Assembly (NCBI GenBank): GCA_013694945.1 | Contig: JACDBM010000340.1 | Span: 1-5,809, forward strand | Length of the DNA: 5,809 nt | Reading direction: 5' to 3' | From: Chthoniobacterales bacterium | Lineage (GTDB): Bacteria; Verrucomicrobiota; Verrucomicrobiia; Chthoniobacterales; UBA10450 | In this document: in pieces, positions 1 through 5,809 of the stretch | How the letters are laid out: every line of letters starts with the position of its first letter | Position numbering within the stretch: position 1 is the stretch's first letter | Position numbers and translations under genes: made by a program | Notes under the pieces: generated by a model | The model's database searches: none | Told to the model about the DNA's origin: nothing | What the model saw: the letters and a program-made list of their open reading frames with translations, nothing else

Positions 1-223
1 CGAGCTTCTGTTCGGGCAGGAAAATGAAATCGGAGACATCATGCCGGACAAAACGGTAGTTCTGATTGCCGGCGAGATGCTCGATGTTTGCCAGATTCCC
101 GGTGATCAGATTATCGACCGCGATCACCTTGTGGCCTTCGGCGAGCAGACGGTCAGTCAGATGTGAACCGAGGAAGCCCGCTCCGCCAGTCACGACTGAG
201 GTCAGTTGAGGAGAGGCTGACAT
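1..223 (-). CDS. NAD-dependent epimerase/dehydratase, UDP-glucuronate decarboxylase-like (N-terminal part)
   Basis: The first 74 codons of a short-chain dehydrogenase of the extended (nucleotide-sugar) type; the rest lies beyond base 1. It starts at ATG 223-221. A beta strand leads into the Rossmann dinucleotide loop TGGAGFLGSHL (residues 12-22, glycines 13, 16, 19). This is followed by VDNLITGN (36-43), with acidic D37 at the end of strand 2 where NAD ribose is bound, and by RHDVSD (60-65), matching the conserved D-V at the adenine pocket. The segment after D37 (a DN..TG..NI.HL pattern) is what I associate with UDP-glucuronate decarboxylases and dTDP-glucose dehydratase relatives, which make sugar precursors for cell-surface polysaccharide. 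The catalytic S/T and YxxxK are out of view, so the substrate is inferred. No Shine-Dalgarno sequence is visible; an AT-rich TAAATA lies about 8 bases upstream of the start on this strand. Confidence 0.9.
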   Translation of the reverse strand, partial: MSASPQLTSVVTGGAGFLGSHLTDRLLAEGHKVIAVDNLITGNLANIEHLAGNQNYRFVRHDVSDFIFLPEQKL

Positions 224-431
224 GTGGGCGCTTATTTAGCGGTTGCCCGAGTTCTTTGCCAGAAGTTTTGCCCGTTCGACTCAGGCGCTCCTCCCGCGTC
301 TAGAGCGAACACTATGCGTCACGGCAAACGTGCAGGCACTCGGGGCGTGTAGTTCTGAAGATTTTCCCGAACGAGATTGCGGAAGCGGTATTTTTTGCGA
401 GAGAAGCGGCGAACTTCAATCTCAGACGGAA

Positions 432-1397
432 ATGCGCATCTTATCCGGCATCCAACCGAGCGGCGTCCTGCACATCGGAAATTACTTCGGCATGATGCGG
501 CCCGCGATCGCGCTGCAAGCCGAGGGCGAAGCGTTTTACTTTATCGCGGATTATCATGCGCTCACCAGTTTGCATGATCCTAACGCGCTGCGGGAAAACA
601 GCCGCCGCATCGCGCTCGATTTTCTGGCGTGCGGACTTGATCCCGAACGCGCCGCACTCTTCTGCCAATCCGATGTCCCCCAGGTGACGGAGCTGGCCTG
701 GATTCTATCGACGGTTACACCGATGGGCTTGCTCGAGCGCTGCCATTCCTACAAGGACAAAACTGCGCGCGGAATGTCTGCCTCCGCCGGATTGTTTACT
801 TATCCAGTGCTGATGGCCGCGGATATTTTGATCTACGACAGCGACGTGGTCCCGGTGGGGAAAGATCAGAAGCAGCACATCGAAGTGACGCGAGACATTG
901 CGCTCAAGGTGAATGAGACCTTTGGGCCGATCTTCAAGCTGCCCGAGCCGCGCATTCAATCCTCAAGCGAGACGGTGCCGGGACTCGACGGCCAGAAGAT
1001 GAGCAAGAGCTACGGCAACACGATCGACATCTTTGGCGAAGAAAAAGAAACGCGGAAGCGCATCATGAGCATCGTGACAGACTCAACGCCGCTGGAAGCG
1101 CCGAAGGATCCGAATGGCTCTGCGATCTTCCCGCTCTATTCCCTTTTCGCCACGGAAGCGGAGAGCGCGGAAATGCGAGCGGCATTCGAAAAGGGCGGAA
1201 CCGGTTACGGTGAGTTCAAGAAACAGCTCTTTGGAAAGCTTTGGGATTATTTCGCCCCGATGCGGAAACGCCGCGCCGAAATCGTCGCGCATCCGGACTT
1301 TGTTGAGGATGTTTTAAAACGGGGAGCGGAGCGCGCGAACTCAGTGGCCGACGAGATCATGCGGCGGGTGCGAAGCGCGACCGGTATCTCCAAGTGA
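432..1397 (+). CDS. trpS: Tryptophanyl-tRNA synthetase (TrpRS, class I)
   Basis: Charges tRNA-Trp with tryptophan in the cytoplasm using ATP. The 321-residue product is close to the usual bacterial TrpRS length (about 325-335). Class I signatures are present: GIQPSG (6-11), HIGN (14-17, the HIGH motif) and KMSKS (189-193). Typical TrpRS stretches lie between them: IADYHALT (38-45), SDVPQV (80-85), and DILIYDSDVVPVGKDQKQHIE in the region 131-151, which forms part of the tryptophan and ATP site. The C-terminal helical tRNA-binding part ends near residue 321. The frame is open back to a TTG at 243, but the extra 63 residues are not TrpRS-like. I chose ATG 432 because residue 1 then sits directly before the conserved RILSGIQPSG start. 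There is no good Shine-Dalgarno sequence; GACGGA ends one base before the ATG. The gene stands alone, divergent from the epimerase and convergent with the PIN-TRAM gene. No T-box-like leader is evident. Confidence 0.97.
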   Translation: MRILSGIQPSGVLHIGNYFGMMRPAIALQAEGEAFYFIADYHALTSLHDPNALRENSRRIALDFLACGLDPERAALFCQSDVPQVTELAWILSTVTPMGLLERCHSYKDKTARGMSASAGLFTYPVLMAADILIYDSDVVPVGKDQKQHIEVTRDIALKVNETFGPIFKLPEPRIQSSSETVPGLDGQKMSKSYGNTIDIFGEEKETRKRIMSIVTDSTPLEAPKDPNGSAIFPLYSLFATEAESAEMRAAFEKGGTGYGEFKKQLFGKLWDYFAPMRKRRAEIVAHPDFVEDVLKRGAERANSVADEIMRRVRSATGISK

Positions 1398-1461
1398 ATG
1401 GTCGTTCGCGGATCGAGATATTTTTCCGAAAGGTATCGCGCAAATGCGGCGCCCCCTTGAA

Positions 1462-2502
1462 TCAGGAGACAGCCCTGGCGGGAGCGGGCAGTCGCGGTTC
1501 CGCCTTCGTTCTCAACTCCGCGAAAATAAGGCGTCCCGCGGCCGTTTGCAGCGCGCTCGAGACAACCACGGTGGCTGTTCTGCCCAGCAACATGCGCGCC
1601 TGGTTCACGACGATCATGGTGCCATCCGGCAGATATCCGACCGCCTGATGCGGCTCACGGCCTTCCTTGATCAAGCTCAATTCCAGCTCGTCACCGGCCA
1701 CCACGGTCGGGCGTAGCGCGCGGGCGAGATCGTTGAGATTCAACGCCGGCACTCGTTGCAAGCGCGCGATCTGACCGAGCGCATCGTCATTCGTGAGCAA
1801 CCGCGCTTGGAACAGCTTCGCGGTGCGCACAAGGCGGGCGTCCGTATCCAGCTCGGCGTCGCCGGTCGTGTCGTTAATCGTCAGCTCAATCTCCCGCGAT
1901 TGCTGGAGTTGATTCAGGACCTCGAGGCCTCTCCGGCCGCGTTCGCGTTTCATCGAATCCCGCGAGTCCGCGAGCGTCTGTAATTCTGCGAGGACAAATC
2001 GCGGCACAATCAGCGCGCGGCTGAGAAATCCGGTTGCGCAAAGATCCGCGATCCGGCCGTCAATAATGACGTTGGTATCGACGACGAGCGGCTCATGTTG
2101 TGTCGTCTCGCGCGTGAAGCGCACATACGGAATGATGAGCGAGAACTCGTCGCGATTGCTGCGCATGGCCAGCATCATGCCCAGGTAGGCGAAGGTGCAG
2201 TAAACGATGAGGCGTGCCGCCCATTGCGTTGTCTCAGGCTGGTAACGGAGGACATCCGAGGCCATGAGCAGGTTCGAGAAGACCATGCCGAGCAGGAGAC
2301 CGAACGTGGCGGAGGAAAAAGCGCGCAGCGAAAAGCCTTTGAGCAGCCGATCGACCAGGACCACGATCAATCCGAAGATGATCCCCGCGAGCACGCCGGG
2401 CACAGCATTCTGCAGCAGCTCGAGACCGGCCAAGCCGCCGACGGTGGCGCAGAACGTCACGAACAAAACGCGCAGCAGATTGACCGTGAGAAGCGGCGTC
2501 AT
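1462..2502 (-). CDS. Membrane-anchored PIN-TRAM domain protein (YacL type)
   Basis: 346 residues with three parts. Residues 1-113 contain about four hydrophobic segments (near 8-30, 34-52, 64-83, 95-113). Residues 138-262 form a PIN nuclease-fold domain: it opens with VVDTNVIIDGR (140-150), and the likely metal-binding acids are D142, E173 (in VLAELQ), D219/D221 and D239 (in LLTNDD). Residues 266-330 form a TRAM domain, a small beta-barrel RNA-binding module. This order matches Bacillus YacL and relatives. The family is presumed to bind or cut RNA at the inner face of the membrane, but the substrate is not established. All expected acidic residues appear present, so the active site looks intact. 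The ATG immediately follows the TAG of the MCE gene and is preceded by AGGAGG at 7-base spacing, which fixes the start and suggests translational coupling. It is the last gene of the minus-strand cluster. The link with lipid transport is positional only. Confidence 0.93.
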   Translation of the reverse strand: MTPLLTVNLLRVLFVTFCATVGGLAGLELLQNAVPGVLAGIIFGLIVVLVDRLLKGFSLRAFSSATFGLLLGMVFSNLLMASDVLRYQPETTQWAARLIVYCTFAYLGMMLAMRSNRDEFSLIIPYVRFTRETTQHEPLVVDTNVIIDGRIADLCATGFLSRALIVPRFVLAELQTLADSRDSMKRERGRRGLEVLNQLQQSREIELTINDTTGDAELDTDARLVRTAKLFQARLLTNDDALGQIARLQRVPALNLNDLARALRPTVVAGDELELSLIKEGREPHQAVGYLPDGTMIVVNQARMLLGRTATVVVSSALQTAAGRLIFAELRTKAEPRLPAPARAVS

Positions 2503-3423
2503 CTAACGTCCTCCTCTCCGGCGGGGCGGCGGCGCTTCCGGTTCCCGCGTCTGCGCGGCCCGTTCCGCCCTGCCCACGCTGTCACGATAGAAAAGAACGC
2601 CATGGTTGCGCAGGTTGCTGATCAACGCCTGCAAATCTTTCGCCAGGTCGGGATTGCTGAGCAATGTCGGCAGGAGCCCATTACCCTTCCTCGCGTTCTG
2701 AATCAAATCCGTGGCAGCTTGCAATGTTTTTCGCGCGTCCGCCACTGCCAGCTGCACGTCGTCTGCTGCTTTCCTGGAGGACGCCATCGTCCCATCGGCC
2801 TTCTCGATGATGCTATCGAATTTCTTCGAGGACTCTGCCAGCGTACCACTGGTTTGATTCAGCCGCTCGAGCGTTGACGAGAGACTCTCCATGTTTGCGG
2901 CGGAGAGCGCGCCTTCGTTCAAACGGCTGAAGGTGCCGTTGATGTTCTGCACGGCACCCCGGAGATCCTGCACGAGAAAACCGCCTTCACGCGTCAAATC
3001 GTCCATGCCCGTCTCGCGTGTGCCTGCAATCTCGGCGCCCTTGTGCAGAAAATTTGTCGGATCTCCCGGCGGCGGTTGGACATCGACGAACCGATCGCCG
3101 AGCAGCCCGGAGCTGCCGACAGTGAACTTGCTCTCTGCCGGGATTTTCACGTAATCGAAGATTCGCAGTGGCACCGAGACGCCGTCGCGGCCGGAGACCA
3201 GGCGCGGCCCACCTGACACGCGACCCACCTTCGCTCCCGCCAGCAACACATCCGAACCCTTCAGCAGACCGCTCGCGTTCGGGAATTGCACCGTGACTGT
3301 GTAGTACGTTTTGAATCCTTCGCCCACGCGGCCAAACTGCACGACTAGCGCCGCCAGCACGCCGAGGCCAACGATCACAAAGGCGCCTACGCGAAATTCA
3401 AGACCTTTGCTGCGCTCGTTCAT
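2503..3423 (-). CDS. mlaD: MCE-domain protein of an MlaD-type phospholipid transporter
   Basis: Substrate-handling, periplasm-facing subunit of an MCE/Mla ABC transporter. The 306 residues show a short cytoplasmic N-terminus, one membrane anchor (about 12-30) and an MCE domain (about 38-118). The domain carries the recognisable FPNASGLLKGSDVLLAGAKVG region (47-67) and SGLLGDRFVDVQP (105-117). Both match the family's GL..G..V...G..VG and the strand before the pore loop. From about 142 to 272 the protein is predicted helical, with S/T/A/L/E-rich segments such as ESLSSTLERLNQ (179-190), then LRNHGVLFYRD (271-281) and a basic, proline-rich tail. E. coli MlaD is about 180 residues, so this is a long-tailed form; in related MCE proteins such tails form a helical extension. 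It begins 74 bases after the ATPase gene, with a weak AGGG 9 bases before the ATG, and its TAG abuts the PIN-TRAM ATG. I use mlaD for the family role; strict orthology is not shown. Confidence 0.93.
   Translation of the reverse strand: MNERSKGLEFRVGAFVIVGLGVLAALVVQFGRVGEGFKTYYTVTVQFPNASGLLKGSDVLLAGAKVGRVSGGPRLVSGRDGVSVPLRIFDYVKIPAESKFTVGSSGLLGDRFVDVQPPPGDPTNFLHKGAEIAGTRETGMDDLTREGGFLVQDLRGAVQNINGTFSRLNEGALSAANMESLSSTLERLNQTSGTLAESSKKFDSIIEKADGTMASSRKAADDVQLAVADARKTLQAATDLIQNARKGNGLLPTLLSNPDLAKDLQALISNLRNHGVLFYRDSVGRAERAAQTREPEAPPPRRRGGR
2510..2515 (-). promoter_or_regulatory. Strong ribosome binding site for the PIN-TRAM gene, inside the end of the MCE gene
   Basis: On the minus strand AGGAGG lies 7 bases before the ATG at 2502, within the last codons of the upstream gene. 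It is the best Shine-Dalgarno match seen before any gene here, so the PIN-TRAM protein can be initiated by ribosomes that have just finished the MCE protein or independently of them. Confidence 0.8.
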
Positions 3424-3497
3424 TTCACTGCGCCCTGCGGATTGATTCGGAGAGCGGAGGCGAAATTTACCCGCATCTCTCTCGGGCGAAAGGTCAC

Positions 3498-4235
3498 TTA
3501 CGGCAGCCCCTCAGATCGACCGAGGAGGAAATCCTGGATCAGTGTATCGCCCGAGCGTTCCAACTCGGCGGAGGTTCCATGAAAGTAAACGCGGCCTTCG
3601 TGGAGGTACGCAATGTGATCGGCGATATGAAAGGCGCTCTTCATATCGTGCGTCACGACAACGCTGGTGACGTGATACCGCTCCTGCAGCCGGCGGATGA
3701 GACGATTGATGCTGTCAGAGACAACTGGGTCCAGGCCAGCGGTCGGCTCATCATATAAAATACAGGATGGCCGGCGAATGATGGAGCGCGCCAGCCCGAC
3801 GCGCTTCTTCATCCCGCCGCTGAGGTTCACCGGCATCTTTTTCTGCTGACCCTCGAGCTCGATCACTTCCAGCATCTCGTTCACCTGTTCGCGGATCACC
3901 TTGCTATCGCGCTCGCCAGCTTCGCGAAGCGGAAAGGCGATATTCTCTTCCACCGTCATGGAGTCAAAAAGCGCGCCGCCTTGGAACAAAATCCCGACCT
4001 TGCGCCGGATCGCCGCCAGCTTGCGTTCGCTCAAACCGATGATGTTCTGGCCTTCAATCCAGATCTCGCCCGCATCCGGCTGCATTAATCCCACGAGATG
4101 CTTCAGGAGCACACTCTTGCCGCCACCGCTACGACCGATAATCACCAGCGTCTCGCCCTTCGGAACATCGAGATCAACACCGCGCAGGATCTCCTGGGTG
4201 CCGATGCTCTTCGTCAGGCCGCGCACCGCGAGCAT
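3498..4235 (-). CDS. mlaF: ABC transporter ATP-binding protein, MlaF-like
   Basis: Cytoplasmic ATPase that powers the MlaE/MlaD phospholipid transporter. Counting from ATG 4235 it has 245 residues: Walker A GRSGGGKS (34-41), Q-loop Q85 in ILFQGG, signature LSGGM (138-142), Walker B CILYDEP (158-164) with the catalytic E163, and the H-loop histidine H196 in VVTHD. The motif LSGGMKKR and the segment PTAGLDPV are typical of the Mla/MCE subgroup of ABC ATPases. Start choice: residue 1 here begins MLAVRGLTK, which aligns with the usual family N-terminus. An in-frame ATG at 4304 would add 23 residues rich in S, P and N, encoded across a heptamer repeat, so I treat those as non-native. Neither start has a good Shine-Dalgarno sequence (GAGGG lies 13 bases before 4304). 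The open frame continues further to 4670 only as a shadow of mlaE. Stop TAA, 74 bases before the MCE gene. Confidence 0.93.
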   Translation of the reverse strand: MLAVRGLTKSIGTQEILRGVDLDVPKGETLVIIGRSGGGKSVLLKHLVGLMQPDAGEIWIEGQNIIGLSERKLAAIRRKVGILFQGGALFDSMTVEENIAFPLREAGERDSKVIREQVNEMLEVIELEGQQKKMPVNLSGGMKKRVGLARSIIRRPSCILYDEPTAGLDPVVSDSINRLIRRLQERYHVTSVVVTHDMKSAFHIADHIAYLHEGRVYFHGTSAELERSGDTLIQDFLLGRSEGLP

Positions 4236-4239
4236 CGCA

Positions 4240-4351
4240 GACGAGTTGAGACTTGAGAGCTGAGAGTTGGGAGGCGAAATCGGAGATGGCGGTGCTTCGA
4301 TCATTGCGTCGGTCCGACCCTCAACACGTAACCCTTGACTCTCAACTCGCC
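4240..4351. repeat. Palindromic heptamer-repeat element between mlaE and mlaF
   Basis: Two short tandem arrays of a degenerate 7-base unit face each other. The left arm, plus strand 4240-4274, has five units beginning GACGAGT, TGAGACT (consensus TGAGAGT). The right arm, minus strand 4351-4317, has five units beginning GGCGAGT, TGAGAGT. CGAGTTGAGA (4242-4251) is perfectly complementary to TCTCAACTCG (4340-4349), and the outer 21 bases of the arms agree at about 15 positions. A 42-base unlike core (4275-4316) lies between them. It fills nearly all of the space between the mlaE stop and the family-aligned mlaF start. It could be a small mobile-type intergenic repeat or a degraded tandem repeat; its mRNA could fold into a long imperfect hairpin. 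No other copy is seen in the window. Confidence 0.6.
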
Positions 4352-4354
4352 CAT

Positions 4355-5149
4355 CTACTGATATCCGGCTGGGAAAATAATGTTCAGCGCCATGGTGAGA
4401 AAGAAATTGCAGATGAGTACCGCGAGCGAGGAATCCACAACGGCTTCCGTCGTCGCCTTCCCGACTCCGACCGCGCCTTCCCGGCTGGTGAGGCCTTTGT
4501 GGCAGCTGATGAACACTATCAGCAGCGCAAAGCAAAACGCCTTCGACAAACCCATGACGATGTCGCGCATCTGCGTCCAGCGCACCATGTTCGCCATGTA
4601 ATAGGTGCCGTTGATTTCCAGCAATCCGATCGCAACCAGGTAACCTGCGGCGATGCCGACTCCGATACACTCGGCGACCAGCAGCGGCATTGAGAGCATC
4701 ATGGCGAGCGCCCGTGGAACCACGAGGTAATCAACCGGGTGCACGGCCAGAGCGCGAAGCGCGTCGACCTGCTCTGTGACTTTCATTGTTCCGATCTCCG
4801 CCGACATCGATGCGCCAACCCGCCCAGTCACCATCAGAGCCGTTAAGACCGGCCCCAGCTCGCGGCAAATTGCGACCGAAACGACCGCGCCCACAGCCGA
4901 ACCCATCCCCAGTTTGTTGAACTGAAAGAAAGTCTGGGCCGCGAAGACCGCGCCCGTGAAAGCGCCAGTAATGACGACCACCAATTGCGACCGCAACCCG
5001 ATCTCCACAATCTGGTCCATGAAGATTCGCCAGCGAATTTTCTGGCTGAAGATGGAGGCGAAAGTTTCGGCCGCCAGCACCACCACCTCGCCAACGTAGA
5101 TGAAGAGCGCGACGACAACTGCACCTACGCCCGTGAAAATTCTCGTCAT
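4355..5149 (-). CDS. mlaE: MlaE-family permease of a phospholipid ABC transporter
   Basis: Inner-membrane channel subunit that pairs with the MlaF-like ATPase and the MCE protein. The 264 residues match the family's usual length of about 260. Hydrophobic segments lie near 6-28, 55-76, 84-108, 147-176, 202-216 and 241-260. The conserved permease core runs through CRELGPVLTALMVTGRVGAS (95-114) and AEIGTMKVTEQVDAL (117-131), the EQVDAL cytoplasmic element that contacts the ATPase. A second family mark is GKATTEAVVDS (230-240) before the last membrane segment. The ATG at 5149 is the only usable start: no ATG, GTG or TTG occurs between it and the in-frame stop at 5185-5183. There is no Shine-Dalgarno sequence at normal distance; the nearest, GGAG at 5167-5164, is 14 bases away and could pair with CTCC at 5157-5154. 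First gene of the cluster; its TAG is directly followed by an ATG (4354). Confidence 0.96.
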   Translation of the reverse strand: MTRIFTGVGAVVVALFIYVGEVVVLAAETFASIFSQKIRWRIFMDQIVEIGLRSQLVVVITGAFTGAVFAAQTFFQFNKLGMGSAVGAVVSVAICRELGPVLTALMVTGRVGASMSAEIGTMKVTEQVDALRALAVHPVDYLVVPRALAMMLSMPLLVAECIGVGIAAGYLVAIGLLEINGTYYMANMVRWTQMRDIVMGLSKAFCFALLIVFISCHKGLTSREGAVGVGKATTEAVVDSSLAVLICNFFLTMALNIIFPAGYQ

Positions 5150-5223
5150 GAAAGGAGGCGATGCTCCAGCCCCGCCGTTTGCCTAACGAGCCATTCGCGC
5201 CGTCCGCTCACTATCGAGCGCGA

Positions 5224-5240
5224 TGATCGCGGTTCGATCA
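5224..5240. repeat. Short inverted repeat in the mlaE/lipoprotein divergent region
   Basis: TGATCG (5224-5229) and CGATCA (5235-5240) form a perfect 6-base inverted repeat around a 5-base spacer. It sits between two divergent genes, 75 bases before the mlaE start, so a repressor or activator site is possible. A repeat of this size also arises by chance, and no known operator is recognised. Confidence 0.3.
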
Positions 5241-5283
5241 CGCACGCCGCTCGCTTCGACTTCCAATCTCCGCATTCGCCCGG

Positions 5284-5312
5284 AAGGTAGAAGCAAGCGC
5301 CGGGTGACGCAA
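5284..5312 (-). promoter_or_regulatory. Candidate promoter for the mlaE-mlaF-mlaD-PIN cluster
   Basis: On the minus strand TTGCGT (5312-5307) and TACCTT (5289-5284) are separated by 17 bases, giving a sigma-70-like arrangement. Each box matches only three of six consensus positions. It would give a leader of about 130 bases before mlaE that contains the inverted repeat at 5224-5240. This is a weak proposal based only on spacing and placement. Confidence 0.2.
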
Positions 5313-5367
5313 AATGAGTTTGAAGCCGCTGAGGCATGCGATTGCGCCTCGCGCCGGTCTGCGATAG

Positions 5368-5373
5368 AAGGAG
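5368..5373 (+). promoter_or_regulatory. Ribosome binding site for the lipoprotein gene
   Basis: AAGGAG lies 13 bases before the ATG at 5387. The sequence is good but the spacing is longer than the usual 5-10. No alternative start lies nearer in a sensible frame, and the signal peptide begins at this ATG, so the start is kept. Confidence 0.5.
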
Positions 5374-5386
5374 CCTTGTTTCCAAC

Positions 5387-5809
5387 ATGAATCCCTCGCT
5401 TCGCCTTTTTGTTTCTTTTCTCGTCACGGTCGCAGCGCTCTTTTTCTCCGGCTGCGGAAGCACGGGCGTCTCGGAGGGAATTCAGCAGGCGCGACTGGAA
5501 ACGGCGGCGCGGATTCAAAACGAAGCGCCCGGTGATTACTACATTGGCCGGCGTTACTTCAAGCGGGAATTCAAGTTCTGGGGCTACGTGCGGCGTCCAG
5601 GGCAGCCTTGGAGTAGTTCGCAGCTGGTGATGTTGAACGAGAAGCAAAAGCTGGCGCCCGATCGCGCCCAGAACAGCTTCGGGAGCGACAATAATTTCGA
5701 GTACAAGCTCTACGGCGGCTTCAGCGGCGACAAGGTTTATGAACCTGCGAGCAACGGAATTTATCCCGAGTTCGTGTTAAAAAACTACGAGCTCCTCGCC
5801 ACAAATCCG
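5387..5809 (+). CDS. Putative lipoprotein of unknown function (C-terminus beyond window)
   Basis: 141 codons are visible with no stop, so the gene continues past the window edge. The N-terminus is a lipoprotein signal peptide: polar MNPSLR, a hydrophobic stretch (7-20), then FSGC with the lipidated cysteine at 23. The phenylalanine at the -3 position is less usual than leucine, but the rest of the lipobox fits. The mature part is hydrophilic and rich in Y, F, W, G and N, with segments GDYYIGRRYFKREF (50-63) and YKLYGGFSGDKVY (108-120). It has no enzyme motif or domain that I recognise. I infer export and membrane anchoring, most likely facing the periplasm or outer membrane. It diverges from the transporter cluster across a 237-base gap, so a shared regulatory region is possible but no shared function is shown. 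It probably belongs to a lineage-restricted family. Confidence 0.85.
   Translation, partial: MNPSLRLFVSFLVTVAALFFSGCGSTGVSEGIQQARLETAARIQNEAPGDYYIGRRYFKREFKFWGYVRRPGQPWSSSQLVMLNEKQKLAPDRAQNSFGSDNNFEYKLYGGFSGDKVYEPASNGIYPEFVLKNYELLATNP

Noticed and set aside
243..431. Open frame extending trpS upstream by 63 codons from a TTG
   Set aside because: The added residues are not TrpRS-like, while ATG 432 begins exactly at the conserved N-terminus. The stretch also holds a short direct repeat (TTGCGGAAGCGG at 377-388, a near copy at 395-409) and looks like a leader rather than coding sequence. I found no convincing promoter pair in it.
1398..1461. Possible bidirectional terminator between the convergent trpS and PIN-TRAM genes
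   Set aside because: There is a TTTTT run, but the only stems I could build (CGCG/CGCG or GATA/TATC, four pairs each) are too short and badly placed for a Rho-independent terminator.
2095..2877. 260-codon plus-strand open frame across the MCE/PIN-TRAM junction
   Set aside because: It lies opposite two well-supported genes. Its translation is rich in R, H, E and Q with no fold signature, as expected for an antisense frame in GC-rich DNA.
4305..4670. Further in-frame extension of the mlaF frame upstream to 4670
   Set aside because: This part overlaps mlaE in another frame and its translation is arginine- and histidine-rich shadow sequence.
5153..5226. Plus-strand AGGAGG followed by ATG at 5161 and a 21-codon open frame
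   Set aside because: The spacing is only two bases, too short for initiation, and the peptide has no features. The AGGAGG is simply the complement of the stretch before mlaE.
5183..5647. 154-codon minus-strand open frame upstream of mlaE
   Set aside because: Much of it is antisense to the lipoprotein gene, which has a signal peptide and ribosome site. The part in the gap (ending near 5183) shows no recognisable domain.

Overview
The window (5,809 bases, fairly GC-rich by eye) looks like a chromosomal piece of a Gram-negative, outer-membrane-bearing bacterium. The outer-membrane inference rests on a complete MCE-type lipid-transport gene set and a lipoprotein signal. The general character of the proteins, above all the tryptophanyl-tRNA synthetase and the unnamed lipoprotein, recalls soil Verrucomicrobiota. 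That placement is an impression from memory, not a measured result.

Layout. Bases 1-223 (minus) hold the first 74 codons of an NAD-dependent epimerase/dehydratase resembling UDP-glucuronate decarboxylase. After a 208-base divergent gap comes trpS (plus, 432-1397). It converges, 64 bases apart, on a minus-strand cluster that reads from 5149 down to 1462: mlaE-like permease, mlaF-like ATPase, mlaD-like MCE protein, then a membrane-anchored PIN-TRAM protein of the YacL type. A 237-base gap separates mlaE from a divergent plus-strand gene (5387 onward) for a putative lipoprotein that runs off the window.

Function. MlaE, MlaF and MlaD homologues would form an inner-membrane ABC complex moving phospholipid between the inner membrane and the periplasmic side. 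The permease forms the membrane channel, the ATPase powers it, and the MCE protein is the periplasmic lipid conduit. No STAS-domain MlaB, periplasmic MlaC or VacJ/MlaA gene is present here, so this is the minimal three-gene form. The PIN-TRAM gene starts on the base after the mlaD stop codon with a strong Shine-Dalgarno sequence, so it is very probably co-translated with the transporter, although its predicted role is in RNA.

Most unusual feature. Between mlaE and mlaF lies a roughly 112-base imperfect palindrome. Its two arms are degenerate 7-base tandem repeats (consensus TGAGAGT) in opposite orientation. It blurs the mlaF start site and creates a 17-codon open frame that touches the mlaE stop codon and overlaps an upstream mlaF start. 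I see no phage, transposase, CRISPR or RNA gene, and nothing that amounts to a clearly new multi-gene system.
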